A stretch of 64,000 nucleotides of DNA from Nonomuraea gerenzanensis. GTDB lineage: Bacteria > Actinomycetota > Actinomycetes > Streptosporangiales > Streptosporangiaceae. This document shows, piece after piece, positions 1-8,728 of the stretch. The notes under the pieces were generated by a model, which saw only the letters and a list, made by a program, of their open reading frames with translations, did no database searches and was not told the origin of the DNA. Each line of letters starts with the position of its first letter. The stretch's first letter is position 1. Location of the stretch: contig NZ_CP084058.1 in the NCBI RefSeq assembly GCF_020215645.1, forward strand, positions 10,532,501-10,596,500. The letters are read 5' to 3'. The position numbers and the translations under genes are program-made.

Positions 1-99
1 GCCGCGTTGCTCGCCTGCCTGGAGGAGACGCCGAAGCCGCGCCCTCGCGGCATGCGGCTGCGCCGCTGCGTCGGCACCGGCCGCGCGCTCCCCCGCTGA
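1..99 (+). CDS. C-terminal end of an unknown protein (cut by window start)
   Basis: An open frame runs from the first base to a TGA at 97-99 and gives 32 residues rich in Arg and Pro, including two Cys. There is no recognisable motif. It is reported because the frame is open to the window edge and is followed by a long non-coding gap. It could also be a chance open frame in GC-rich DNA. Confidence 0.35.
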   Translation, partial: AALLACLEETPKPRPRGMRLRRCVGTGRALPR

Positions 100-130
100 C
101 AAGAACAAGAGCTGACGAGAACAAAAGGGA

Positions 131-165
131 CGAAGTTGTCGGCCGCTGACGTGGTGACAACTTCG
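131..165. repeat. Perfect 10-bp inverted repeat, possible operator
   Basis: The arms CGAAGTTGTC (131-140) and GACAACTTCG (156-165) are perfect inverted copies separated by 15 bases. They lie 41 bases before the start of the small membrane protein gene. No T-run follows, so a regulator site is more likely than an intrinsic terminator. A hairpin in the 5' leader is the alternative. Confidence 0.45.
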
Positions 166-206
166 GGCATACCCACCCTTGGCGGGCCACCTGTAAGACT
201 CCGCAT

Positions 207-395
207 ATGTGGCAGCGGGGGCTGAACTGGACAGCAATCGTCGTGGTCGGGATATTCGGCCTGATGTGGGTCGGCATCGTGATTTATGCCGACCAAGGCT
301 CGCCCTTGTGGATGCGCGTCGTCCAGGTCATCTTCGGCCTGATGCTGCTGGCCTGGGCCGTACGGAAAGCACTGCACCTGGCCGGCAGGACATAG
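207..395 (+). CDS. Small two-helix membrane protein, function unknown
   Basis: This 62-residue protein has two hydrophobic stretches, roughly residues 8-27 and 37-55, joined by a short loop (YADQGSPLW), and a basic C-terminus. That is the pattern of a small inner-membrane protein. It starts at ATG without a clear Shine-Dalgarno sequence and ends 6 bases before the convergent kdpE stop. No family is recognised. The topology is a reading of the hydrophobicity, and the coding call rests on composition and the conserved-looking helices. Confidence 0.55.
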   Translation: MWQRGLNWTAIVVVGIFGLMWVGIVIYADQGSPLWMRVVQVIFGLMLLAWAVRKALHLAGRT

Positions 396-401
396 CGCGC
401 C

Positions 402-1070
402 CTACGGCTGGAACCGGTATCCCATCCCCGGCTCGGTCAGCAGGTGCACCGGATGCGCCGGGTCCCGTTCGAGCTTGCGCCGCAGCTGGGCCAGGTACTG
501 ACGTAGGTAGTGCGTCTCCTTCAGGTAGGCGTCGCCCCAGACCTCGGTCAGCAGCTGGCGCTGGCTGATCAGCTTGCCGGGGTTGCGCAGCATGATCTCC
601 AGGATGTGCCACTCCGTCGGCGTGAGGCGTACCCCACCGGAGATCGTCTTGTCGGCGAGGTCCACGACGTGCTCCCCCACCCGCACCGTGGCGTTCTCCT
701 CGCCGTGCTGCGCCGTGCGGCGGGTCACGGCGCGCACCCGCGCGAGCAACTCGTCGATGCTGAACGGCTTGGTCACGTAGTCGTCGGCGCCGGCGTCGAG
801 CGCGTCCACCTTGTCGGTGCTGTCGGCGCGGCCGGAGAGCACGATGATCGGGATCGAGGTCCAGCCGCGCAGCCCCTGGATGACCTCCACCCCGTCGAGG
901 TCCGGCAGGCCCAGGTCGAGGATGACCAGGTCGGGGTGCCAGTCGGCGGCCTGGCGCAGCGCCGTGCCGCCGTCGGGGGCGACCGCGACCTCGTACTGCC
1001 TCGCCGCCAGGTTGACGCGCAGGGCGCGCAGAAGCTGGGGCTCGTCGTCCACCACGAGCACGCGGGTCAT
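402..1070 (-). CDS. kdpE: KdpE-type response regulator
   Basis: This 222-residue OmpR/PhoB-class response regulator has a receiver domain with the acidic pair D8-D9, phospho-acceptor D52 in ILDLGLPDLDG and the conserved Lys near 101 (DDYVTKPF). A C-terminal winged helix covers about 130-220. KdpE is phosphorylated by KdpD and controls potassium uptake genes. Its ATG overlaps the kdpD stop in an ATGA junction (1067-1070), so the two are translationally coupled. The kdpFABC transporter genes are not in the window, so the target could be elsewhere or different. Confidence 0.93.
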   Translation of the reverse strand: MTRVLVVDDEPQLLRALRVNLAARQYEVAVAPDGGTALRQAADWHPDLVILDLGLPDLDGVEVIQGLRGWTSIPIIVLSGRADSTDKVDALDAGADDYVTKPFSIDELLARVRAVTRRTAQHGEENATVRVGEHVVDLADKTISGGVRLTPTEWHILEIMLRNPGKLISQRQLLTEVWGDAYLKETHYLRQYLAQLRRKLERDPAHPVHLLTEPGMGYRFQP

Positions 1071-3694
1071 GGGGCCCGCCGCAGTGAGACGGTCATCGTC
1101 AGTCCTCCTCCGGGCGTGTCCTCGGGGACGAGCGTGCCGCCCATCGCCTCGGTCAGCCCGCGCGAGAGCGCCAGCCCGAGCCCCACGCCCGTGTGGTTGT
1201 CACGGTCGCCGAGCCGCTGGAATGGCAGGAACACCCTTTCATGCGCTTCGGGCGGAATGCCGGGGCCCCTGTCGATGACGCGGATCTCCACGTGCTCTCC
1301 GTGCCAGCTCGCGCCGACCAGCACGGGACGGCCGGGCGGGCTGTAGCGGACGGCGTTCGCCACCAGGTTGCCGAGCACCCGCTCCAGCAGCGCCGGGTCG
1401 GCCATGATCTCCGGCGTCCCCGGCGGGATGTCGGTCGCGACGCGGCCGGCCGGTGGGCCGAGGTCGTCCACGGCGTGCGGCAGGACGTCCTCGATGGCCA
1501 CCGGCTCCAGCTTGACGCCGAGCACGCCGGCCTGGAGGCGGCTCATGTCGAGCAGGTTCGACACGAGCCTGTTCAGCTTGATCAGCGACTCGTCGGCGGT
1601 GGCGAGCAGTTCGGCGCGGTCTTCCTCGGACCAGATGACGTCGGTGCCGCGCAGGCTCTCCACCGCGGCAATCGCCGAGGCGAGCGGTGTGCGCAGGTCG
1701 TGCCCCACGGCGGCGAGCAGCGCCGTACGCATCCTGTCGGCCTCGGCGAGCGGCCCGGCGCGGTCGGCGGCGGCGCGCAGCCGCTGCTGGCGCAGCGCCA
1801 CCGCGGCCTCCGCCGCGAACGCCTCCAGCACCCGCCGGTCGCCGGCCTCCAGCGGGCGCCCGCGCGCGGCGAGCACCAGCCGGTCGTCGATCACGACGTC
1901 GTGGTCGGCCGTGCCCGGGCACGTGGCCGGCACACCGCCCACCGTGGCCACGACCCGCCAGCCACCACCGTTCCCCGCATCCAAGCCACCACCGTTCCCC
2001 GCGTCCAAACCGCCGCCGTTCCCCGCGTCCAAACCGCCGCCGTTCCCGGCATCCCGGGCGCCGGCCACCGTGTCCCGGCCACCGCCGCCTTCCGCGTCCC
2101 ACCCGCCGCCGCCCGCGTCCTCCCGTTCGAGCAGCGTCACCGCCGTCAGGCCGAACGTCTCGCGCATCCGCGCCAGCAGCGACGGCAGCGCCGACTCGCC
2201 CCGCAGCACGTGACCCGCCAGCGTGGACAGCACCTCGGCGTCGGCCCGCGAGCGCGCCGCCTCCCTGCTGCGCCGGGCGGCCAGGTCGACGACCGTGCTC
2301 ACCATGGCCGCCACCAGCACGAAGATGACCAGCGCGAGCACGTTCTCCGGCTCCGCGATCGTCAGCGTGTGCAGCGGCGGCGTGAAGAACCAGTTGAGCA
2401 GCGCGAACCCGAGCACCGCCGCCGTCAGCGCGGGCCACATGCCGCCGGTCAGCGCGACGGCCACGACGAGCAGCAGGAAGAGCAGGATCTCGCTGGGCAG
2501 CGTCAGGCCGGCGGGCAGCAGCGCGGCCGCGAGCAGCGGCATGCCGAGCAGCGCCAGCGCCCAGCCGGCCGAGCGCCGCCCGCGGGTCAGCGCGGCCCCC
2601 GGCCTGGCGGGGAACCGGCCCTGCCCGGTGGCCTCGTGCGGCACGATGTGCACGTCGATCGAGCCTGCCAGCGCGGCCGTCGTCACGCCCACGCCGCGTG
2701 TGAGGGGCCGCCGTCTCCTGGACGCGCCGAGCACGAGCTGGGTGGCGTTCGCGCCGCGGGCGAAGTCGAGCAGCGCCCGTGGCACGTCGTGCCCGACCAC
2801 CTGGTGGTACGTGCCGCCCAGGCCCTCGACGAGGGCGCGCTGGCGTACGAGCCGGGCCGGGTCCGCCTTCGTGGTCAGCCCGTCGGCGCTGGTGATGTGC
2901 ACGGCGAGCAGGTCGGCGCCCTTGCTCCTGGCCGCGATGCGCGCGGCCCGCCGGACGAGCGTGTCGCCCTCAGGGCCGCCCGTGAGCGCGACGACCACCC
3001 GCTCGCGCGTCTCCCAGGTGCGGGCGATCGCGTGGTCGCTGCGGTAGCGGCCGAGCTGCTCGTCCACCTTGTCGGCGACCCAGAGCAGGGCGAGCTCCCG
3101 CAGGGCGGTCAGGTTGCCGACACGGAAGTAGTTGGCGAGCGCGGCGTCGACCCGTTCGGGCAGGTACACGTTGCCGTGGGCCAGTCGGCGGCGCAGCGCC
3201 TCGGGCGCCATGTCGACCAGCTCGATCTGCTCGGCCGCGCGCACCACCTCGTCGGGCACGGTCTCGCGCTGAGGCACGCCGGTGATCTGCTCGACGACGT
3301 CGTTCAGCGACTCCAGGTGCTGGATGTTGACGGTGGAGACGACGTCGATGCCGGCGTCGAGGATCTCCTCGACGTCCTGCCAGCGCTTGGCGTTGCGGGA
3401 GCCGGGGACGTTCGTGTGGGCCAGCTCGTCGATCAGCGCGAGCGCGGGGGCCCGCTCGATGACGGCGTCGGTGTCGAGCTCGGTGAACGTCGTGCCGCGG
3501 TACGTCGTGGTGCGCCTCGGGACGGTGTCGAGCCCGTCGAGCAGGGCGGCGGTGCGGGCGCGGCCGTGGGTCTCGACGAAGCCCACGACCACGTCCTTGC
3601 CGCGCTCCCTGGCCCGCCGGGCCTCGCTCAGCATGGCGTACGTCTTGCCCACCCCGGGCGCCGCACCGAGGTAGACGCGCAGCCGCCCTCTCAT
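1067..3694 (-). CDS. kdpD: KdpD-type sensor histidine kinase
   Basis: This 875-residue membrane kinase has the full KdpD layout. An N-terminal KdpD domain carries Walker A (GAAPGVGKT, residues 10-18), followed by a universal-stress-protein-like domain, about four DUF4118 transmembrane helices (378-465) and a GAF-like region. HisKA follows with the phospho-acceptor His in GHDLRTPL (about 665), then a HATPase_c domain with GPGIPP and GLGLALS motifs. It senses potassium limitation or turgor in the known family. An unusual Asp/Gly-rich insert (about 520-580) inside the GAF region contains four copies of DAGNGGGL. It is co-transcribed with kdpE downstream. Confidence 0.94.
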   Translation of the reverse strand: MRGRLRVYLGAAPGVGKTYAMLSEARRARERGKDVVVGFVETHGRARTAALLDGLDTVPRRTTTYRGTTFTELDTDAVIERAPALALIDELAHTNVPGSRNAKRWQDVEEILDAGIDVVSTVNIQHLESLNDVVEQITGVPQRETVPDEVVRAAEQIELVDMAPEALRRRLAHGNVYLPERVDAALANYFRVGNLTALRELALLWVADKVDEQLGRYRSDHAIARTWETRERVVVALTGGPEGDTLVRRAARIAARSKGADLLAVHITSADGLTTKADPARLVRQRALVEGLGGTYHQVVGHDVPRALLDFARGANATQLVLGASRRRRPLTRGVGVTTAALAGSIDVHIVPHEATGQGRFPARPGAALTRGRRSAGWALALLGMPLLAAALLPAGLTLPSEILLFLLLVVAVALTGGMWPALTAAVLGFALLNWFFTPPLHTLTIAEPENVLALVIFVLVAAMVSTVVDLAARRSREAARSRADAEVLSTLAGHVLRGESALPSLLARMRETFGLTAVTLLEREDAGGGGWDAEGGGGRDTVAGARDAGNGGGLDAGNGGGLDAGNGGGLDAGNGGGWRVVATVGGVPATCPGTADHDVVIDDRLVLAARGRPLEAGDRRVLEAFAAEAAVALRQQRLRAAADRAGPLAEADRMRTALLAAVGHDLRTPLASAIAAVESLRGTDVIWSEEDRAELLATADESLIKLNRLVSNLLDMSRLQAGVLGVKLEPVAIEDVLPHAVDDLGPPAGRVATDIPPGTPEIMADPALLERVLGNLVANAVRYSPPGRPVLVGASWHGEHVEIRVIDRGPGIPPEAHERVFLPFQRLGDRDNHTGVGLGLALSRGLTEAMGGTLVPEDTPGGGLTMTVSLRRAP
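1962..2057 (-). repeat. 24-bp in-frame tandem repeat within kdpD
   Basis: Four consecutive 24-base units (1962-1985, 1986-2009, 2010-2033, 2034-2057) differ at only a few positions and encode the octapeptide DAGNGGGL or close variants. The unit is a multiple of three, so copy-number change would keep the frame. It sits in the GAF region, where it forms a flexible loop or linker. Confidence 0.9.
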
Positions 3695-3703
3695 TCCTCC
3701 AGG

Positions 3704-4171
3704 TTACGGCTGGTACGGCGGCGCGACTCCCCACCCCCAGTGCGGCACCGGAGCCTCCTGCGGAGGTGTCGCCCCGGGCTGCGAGTTGAGCCTGGCCAGC
3801 CTGGTGCCCCATTCGAGGTAACCGGCGAACGCCGCCCTGAACTCGGGGTCGTCGGGCAGCCCCACCTCGTCGGCGGCGTCCATGAGCAGGTTCACCCAGC
3901 GGCGGCGCTGCGGCTCGGTGATCGCCTTGCCGAGGTGGTGGCGGAGCATGTGGGGGTAGCCGCCGCGCTCGGTCGTGTAACGGTCGGGTCCGCCGAAGAC
4001 CTCGCTCAACCACATCGCCACATATTTGGGGTGCTCGGGGTCCATGTGCGCGAACAGCGGCCCGATCAGGTCGTCCTTGACGACACTGCGGTAGAACACC
4101 TCGGTCAGCCGCTCGAATGCCTCGGTGCCGCCTGCCCAGGCGTACAGCGTGGGCACTGCCTCATCGGTCAT
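3704..4171 (-). CDS. glbO: Group II truncated haemoglobin
   Basis: This 155-residue protein has the 2-on-2 globin fold of the trHbO group. The proximal haem His is in MLRHHLGKAI, with a CD-region Tyr near the N-terminus (VFYRSV) and a group-II Trp (RRRWVNLLMDAADEVGLP). The C-terminal tail ends in HWGWGVAPPYQP, which is common in actinobacterial members. These proteins bind oxygen and handle NO or peroxide, but the exact role here is unknown. It starts at ATG and ends 9 bases upstream of the kdpD start, so it may be co-transcribed with kdpDE. Confidence 0.92.
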   Translation of the reverse strand: MTDEAVPTLYAWAGGTEAFERLTEVFYRSVVKDDLIGPLFAHMDPEHPKYVAMWLSEVFGGPDRYTTERGGYPHMLRHHLGKAITEPQRRRWVNLLMDAADEVGLPDDPEFRAAFAGYLEWGTRLARLNSQPGATPPQEAPVPHWGWGVAPPYQP

Positions 4172-4207
4172 GTAATGATGTAATCATCGAAGAGGGCTCC
4201 TGGACAA

Positions 4208-4248
4208 CAAAAAATCCCCGGCCGCCGGATGAACCGGCGACCGGGGAT
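4208..4248 (-). terminator. Intrinsic terminator after the tRNA-fMet genes
   Basis: Read on the minus strand, a 15-bp GC-rich stem (ATCCCCGGTCGCCGG pairing across a short loop, one mismatch) is followed by a run of six T residues. It lies just 3' of the proximal initiator tRNA and before the globin gene, so it should end the tRNA transcript. Confidence 0.85.
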
Positions 4249-4254
4249 CTCTCT

Positions 4255-4331
4255 TGGTAGCGGGGACAGGATTTGAACCTGCGACCTCTGGGTTATGAGC
4301 CCAGCGAGCTACCGAACTGCTCCACCCCGCG
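4255..4331 (-). tRNA. Initiator tRNA-fMet (CAU), copy 1
   Basis: This 77-nt cloverleaf has the CCA encoded at 4257-4255. The anticodon loop is CTCATAA and the anticodon stem carries the three G:C pairs (GGG/CCC) diagnostic of initiators. Position 1 is C and position 72 is U, so the first acceptor pair is mismatched, as in initiator tRNAs. The T-loop is TTCAAAT. It differs from the second copy only at base 4266, which makes the last T-stem pair G-U here. Confidence 0.97.
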
Positions 4332-4438
4332 TCGGTGTGTCAGTACTTACTATACAGGCTGCTCAGCAGTGCGCGAACCACTTACCCGCCCACTCACGCG
4401 AAGACCCGATCTCCGTTTCCGAAGACCGGGCCTCAACC

Positions 4439-4515
4439 TGGTAGCGGGGGCAGGATTTGAACCTGCGACCTCTGGGTTATGAGCCCAGCGAGCTACCGAA
4501 CTGCTCCACCCCGCG
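4439..4515 (-). tRNA. Initiator tRNA-fMet (CAU), copy 2
   Basis: This second 77-nt initiator tRNA has the same anticodon stem, C1-U72 mismatch and encoded CCA as the first copy. The two lie 184 bases apart in the same direction. The only difference is G at 4450 instead of A at 4266, restoring a Watson-Crick pair at the base of the T-stem. The copies are probably transcribed together toward the terminator at 4208-4248. Confidence 0.97.
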
Positions 4516-4571
4516 TCGCTTGTGCCTGCTTAGACTACCGGGCGGCGCGGGGTGGGCGCAAATCGAATGCG

Positions 4572-7500
4572 TCAGGACGTCGTGCCCGTCGGCGACGGCG
4601 ATGGTGACGCCGCTGGTGTGGCCGCCGGCGAGGCGGCCGGTGAACCGGTCGGTGAAGCGCTCGGCGACGCCGACGGTGAGGCCGTCGGAGAGGCCGTGGG
4701 GGCGGGCTGCTGGGCGTTGGCCCCCTCCAGCGCCTGCAGCGCCTCCTCCAGCCGCTTCTGGGCGTCGCCGTAGGCGTCCCAGTCGGGCGGGCTGGCCTGC
4801 AGCGCCTTCTGCGCGTCCGAGTAGGCCTTCTTGGCGTTGGCGATCGCCGAGTTGAGAGCCGAGTTGGCCGTGTTCGGCTGGGCCTGTTGCTGCTGATCGC
4901 TGGGTTGCTGCTGCTGTTGCTGCTGCTCGCCGCCGAAGACCTCGGCGAGTGCCTCCTCCAGCGTGCGCGCCACACCGATCTTGCTGCCGAACGACACCAG
5001 GACGCGCTGCAGGATCGGGTACGGCTCCTGCCCGCCGCCCGCGGTCACCTGGACGTACACCGGCTCGATGTAGACCAGCCCGCCCGCGTACGGAAGCGTC
5101 AGGAGGTTGCCGTAACGGACCGCCGAGGCACCCACACCGAGCAGGTTGAGCTCACCGGCGAAGCGGCTCTGGAAGGCGTTCTGCGCCTGCCCGGGGCCTG
5201 GGATGGGCGTGCTCGACGGCGGCATCCGCAGGATCCGCATCCGCCCGTAGTCGGGCCCGGCCGTGGAGTTGACCGCCATGAACGCCGCCAGGTTGGGCCC
5301 CTGCCGAGGCACGAACGTCGTGGTCAGCGAGAACGCCGGCGTGCTGCTGCCCGGCATCGTGGTGGTCAGGTAGTAGGGCGGCTGCTTGATGTTCTTGTCG
5401 CCCTGGGTCGGGTCGCCGGGGACGTTCCACACGTCCTGGCCGCCGTAGAAGGCGCCCGGGTCGGTGATGTGGTAGCGCGACAGGGTGAAGCGCTGCACCT
5501 TGAACAGGTCCTCGGGGTAGCGCACGTGCTGGCGCAGGTCGGCGCTCATCTGCGAGGCCGGGCTGATGACGCCGGGGAACGCGTTGCTCCAGGTCTTGAG
5601 CAGCGGGTCGTTGGCGTCCCACGCGTAGAGCTTCACCGTGCCGTCGTAGGCGTCGACCGTGGCCTTGACGGAGTTGCGGATGTAGTTGATCTTGTCGCTC
5701 GGCTGCTGGGCGATGACGCGGCGGTCGGTGGACGTGTCGCGCGTCATGTCGCCGAGGCTCTGGCTCTGCGAGTACGGGTAGTCGTTGGACGTCGTGTACC
5801 CGTCGACGATCCACTGCACGCGCCCGTCGACGATGGCCGGGTAGGGGTTGCCGTCGAGCGTGAGGAACGGCGCCACCTTCTGCACCCTGTCACGCGGGTT
5901 GCGGACGTACAGGATCTTGGAGCTGTCGTTGACGTCGCCCGACAGCAGGATGTTCGCCTCGCTGTACTTGGCGGCGTACAGGAGCCGGTTGAAGAACGAG
6001 CCGACGGGCACGCCGCCCTTGCCGGTGTAGGTGCTGTTCTTCTGGCCCGTGCCGCCCGTCTCCGGGTAGTCGAGCTCCTGCGGGTTGTTGGGGTCGCCGC
6101 CCGCGATCACGTACTCGGAGGCCGACTCGTCCTCGCCGAAGTAGATGCGCGATTCCTTGAGCTTGGTGCTCTCCACCAGCGGGCCGGTGACCGGCATGTC
6201 CTTGGCGTCGTACGCGGGCAGACCGCCGGAGTCGACCTGGTTGCCCGGCGCGGCGACGAAGCCGTAGCCGTGGGTGTACTTCAGTACGCGGTTGATCCAG
6301 TTGTTCTGCTCGGTCGGCGGGCCGGTCAGCTCACGCACGCCGACGATGTGGTCCACCAGCTTGCCCGTGCTGTCGGGGTAGCGGTCGACGTCGAGCGGAT
6401 CGGCGAAGCTGTAGAAACCCCTGATGCGCTGCGTCTGCTCGTACGTCGAGCCGAGCAGCGCCGGGTCCAGCAGGCGCACGCCGGAGACGGAGGTGTCGCC
6501 GTTGGCCTGCGCCGCGGCGGGGTCGGACTTCGCGTTGTAGGTCTCGACCTCGACCTTGTCGATGTTGTACGCCTCGCGCGTGGCCTCGATGTTGCGCTGG
6601 ATGTAGGCCGCCTCCTTGCCCTGCTGGTTCGGCTTGACCTGGAACTGCTCGACCAGCGCCGGGTAGACGCCGCCGATCAGGATGGCCGAGAGCACGAGCA
6701 GGCCGAAGGAGACGCCCGGCAGCATCCCGCCGGGGCGGAACACGCCGGCGAAGAAGAGCGCGGCGCAGATCAGCGCGATGATCGCGAGGATGGTCTTGGC
6801 CGGCAGCACCGCGTTGACGTCGGTGTAGGAAGCGCCGTGCACGTAGCCGCGGTCGGAGAAGACCAGGCCGAAGCGGTCGACCCAGTAGGCGACGGCCTTG
6901 AGCAGCACGAAGATGCCCAGCAGCACCGACAGGTGGATCCGGGCCGCCCTGGAGGCGTGCACGCCGGGCGACTGCAGGCGGAAGCCGCCGTACAGGTAGT
7001 GCGTGATCGCCGCCAGGACGATCGAGATGATCACGGCGGTGAACAGGAAGTTCAGCACCATCCGGATGAACGGATAGTCGAACATGTAGAACGAGATGTC
7101 CATCCCGAACAACTTGTCCGTCTTGCCGAACGACGCGCCGTTGCTGAACTCCAGCCACGTCTTCCACTGGCCCGCGAACGAGGAGCCGGAGAAGATCGCG
7201 AGCAGCCCCATGCCGACGATGAAGATCAGCTTTCGGTGGGGATCGAGCGCCATGCGATAGCGGTCGGCGCCGCTGCCGCCACCGAAGATGGCGGGCCCGA
7301 ACATCGGGCGGGTCTTGAACGCCAGCAGCATGTTGCCGCCGGCGATGCCGACCATGAGCACCGCTCCTACCAGGAACAGCACGATTTGCGTGAGCACCAT
7401 ACCGCTGAAGATCGCCGTGAAACCGGTCGAGTCGTACCAGAGGTAGTCGGTATAGATGCCCGAGAAGAGAAAGAACAGCGCCACGATCGCCACGAGAGCG

Positions 7501-7577
7501 ATCGCCACAGGCAGAAGCAGTCGCGGACGGCGGGGCATGCGCATCGCCCTGCCGGCTCCTGGGGTCCGGAAGCTCAA
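4572..7577 (-). CDS. UPF0182 family large membrane protein
   Basis: This protein of about 1001 residues matches the UPF0182 family (M. tuberculosis Rv3193c type). The N-terminal third has about seven transmembrane helices, followed by a large extracytoplasmic domain. The C-terminus has poly-Gln stretches (EQQQQQQQPSDQQQQ) and a Ser/Pro/Ala/Thr-rich tail of repeated SP(A/T/S) units typical of cell-wall-spanning regions. I place the start at a TTG (7577-7575) preceded by GAGGGG at 6-base spacing, giving MSFRTPGAGRAMRMP. ATGs at 7544 or 7538 are alternatives. The function is unknown. Confidence 0.9.
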   Translation of the reverse strand: MSFRTPGAGRAMRMPRRPRLLLPVAIALVAIVALFFLFSGIYTDYLWYDSTGFTAIFSGMVLTQIVLFLVGAVLMVGIAGGNMLLAFKTRPMFGPAIFGGGSGADRYRMALDPHRKLIFIVGMGLLAIFSGSSFAGQWKTWLEFSNGASFGKTDKLFGMDISFYMFDYPFIRMVLNFLFTAVIISIVLAAITHYLYGGFRLQSPGVHASRAARIHLSVLLGIFVLLKAVAYWVDRFGLVFSDRGYVHGASYTDVNAVLPAKTILAIIALICAALFFAGVFRPGGMLPGVSFGLLVLSAILIGGVYPALVEQFQVKPNQQGKEAAYIQRNIEATREAYNIDKVEVETYNAKSDPAAAQANGDTSVSGVRLLDPALLGSTYEQTQRIRGFYSFADPLDVDRYPDSTGKLVDHIVGVRELTGPPTEQNNWINRVLKYTHGYGFVAAPGNQVDSGGLPAYDAKDMPVTGPLVESTKLKESRIYFGEDESASEYVIAGGDPNNPQELDYPETGGTGQKNSTYTGKGGVPVGSFFNRLLYAAKYSEANILLSGDVNDSSKILYVRNPRDRVQKVAPFLTLDGNPYPAIVDGRVQWIVDGYTTSNDYPYSQSQSLGDMTRDTSTDRRVIAQQPSDKINYIRNSVKATVDAYDGTVKLYAWDANDPLLKTWSNAFPGVISPASQMSADLRQHVRYPEDLFKVQRFTLSRYHITDPGAFYGGQDVWNVPGDPTQGDKNIKQPPYYLTTTMPGSSTPAFSLTTTFVPRQGPNLAAFMAVNSTAGPDYGRMRILRMPPSSTPIPGPGQAQNAFQSRFAGELNLLGVGASAVRYGNLLTLPYAGGLVYIEPVYVQVTAGGGQEPYPILQRVLVSFGSKIGVARTLEEALAEVFGGEQQQQQQQPSDQQQQAQPNTANSALNSAIANAKKAYSDAQKALQASPPDWDAYGDAQKRLEEALQALEGANAQQPAPTASPTASPSASPSASPTGSPAASPAATPAASPSPSPTGTTS

Positions 7578-7671
7578 GGCCAACCCCTCGTCGTAATGAA
7601 AACGGTCCGTGTCTGGCAACCTACACCGCTGTGCCAGCCCTACGACTAACGCATGGCGATCGCCAGAAGTT

Positions 7672-8718
7672 TCATCCGGCCGCGCACGAGGGCACATCGC
7701 CCTTGCCCGTGCGCAACGCGTCGAGTGCGAGCACCGCCTGGTGCAGCGTTTCGGCCTTGACCAGGCGCAGGCCGTCGGGCGCGGCGTTCAGCGCCTCGGC
7801 GCAGTTGCCGGGAGGGGTCAGGAAGACGGTGGCGCCGGCGTCCTTGGCGCCGATCATCTTCTGCGCGATGCCGCCGATGGCGCCCACCTCGCCCGTCGGC
7901 TGGATGGTGCCGGTGCCGGCGATCTTCTTGCCACCGGTCAGCTCGCCGGGCGTCAGCTTGTCGAAGATGCCGAGCGAGAACATCAGGCCGGCGCTCGGCC
8001 CGCCGACGTCGCCCACGTTGATGTCCACGTCGAACGGGAAGTTGAACTTGGGCCCCATCGTCAGGCCCACGATGGTCTGGCCCTTGGGGCCGGCCACGGT
8101 CTGCAGGGTGACGTCGAGCTTCTTGCCGCCGCGCACGATGCCGAACACGACGCTCTCGCCCGGCTTGTGCGCCTTGACCGCCTTCTGGACGGCGTCGGAG
8201 TCCTTGGTCGGCTTGCCGTCGACGGAGGTGATCTCGTCGTCCTTCTGCACCTTGCCGTCGGCGGGCTTGCCCTTCTCCGTGGACAGCACCCCCACGCCCA
8301 CGGTGTAAGGGATCTTCAGCTCGGTCAGCGCGGCGGCGGTCGCGGAGTCCTGGGAACTGGTCATCTCCACGACGTTCTCCTCCTCGACCTCCTCCGCGTC
8401 GCGGCCGGGGGCGAAGATGGTCTCCTGCGGGACCACCGCCACCGTCGGGTCGAGCCAGCCGCGCAGCGCGGTCAGCAGGTCGATCTGGGCGGCGGGGCCG
8501 CCCTGGTAGGCCACCGTGACCAGGCTGAGCGCGCCCGAGGTCGGGTAGGTCTGCCTGCCCTGGATGGAGATCACCGGCTTCTTGTCGACCTCGCCGATCG
8601 TGTTCTCCGTCGGGCCGGGGCTCAGCACGACGTACGGCACCGGGCGGAACGCGCCGATCACCCCGAGCGCGAGCACGAGGAATCCCGCGAGCAGCAGGGT
8701 CAGGGCACGTCGTGACAT
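7672..8718 (-). CDS. YlbL-like PDZ / Lon-type membrane serine protease
   Basis: This 348-residue protein has an N-terminal signal anchor (LLLAGFLVLALGVIGAF), a PDZ domain (about 130-220) and a C-terminal Lon (S16) proteolytic domain. The catalytic Ser is in GGPSAGLMFS, with a Lys in the following GGKKIAGTGTI/IAQKMIGAKDAGA region. Family members are secreted-side Ser-Lys proteases such as B. subtilis YlbL and Rv3194c. The ATG chosen gives the signal anchor directly and lies 10 bases after the moaE stop, suggesting one transcript with moaE and the epimerase. Confidence 0.9.
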   Translation of the reverse strand: MSRRALTLLLAGFLVLALGVIGAFRPVPYVVLSPGPTENTIGEVDKKPVISIQGRQTYPTSGALSLVTVAYQGGPAAQIDLLTALRGWLDPTVAVVPQETIFAPGRDAEEVEEENVVEMTSSQDSATAAALTELKIPYTVGVGVLSTEKGKPADGKVQKDDEITSVDGKPTKDSDAVQKAVKAHKPGESVVFGIVRGGKKLDVTLQTVAGPKGQTIVGLTMGPKFNFPFDVDINVGDVGGPSAGLMFSLGIFDKLTPGELTGGKKIAGTGTIQPTGEVGAIGGIAQKMIGAKDAGATVFLTPPGNCAEALNAAPDGLRLVKAETLHQAVLALDALRTGKGDVPSCAAG

Positions 8719-8728
8719 GTCGATGAGC

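Noticed and set aside
1193..4183. 996-codon open frame on the plus strand opposite kdpD and the globin gene
   Set aside because: It is the antisense frame of kdpD/glbO. Its composition is Arg/Gly/His/Val-biased with no motif or ribosome site, as expected for shadow frames at this GC content.
4887..7649. 920-codon open frame opposite the UPF0182 gene
   Set aside because: It mirrors the real gene on the other strand, is full of Arg/His/Val/Gly and has no domain.
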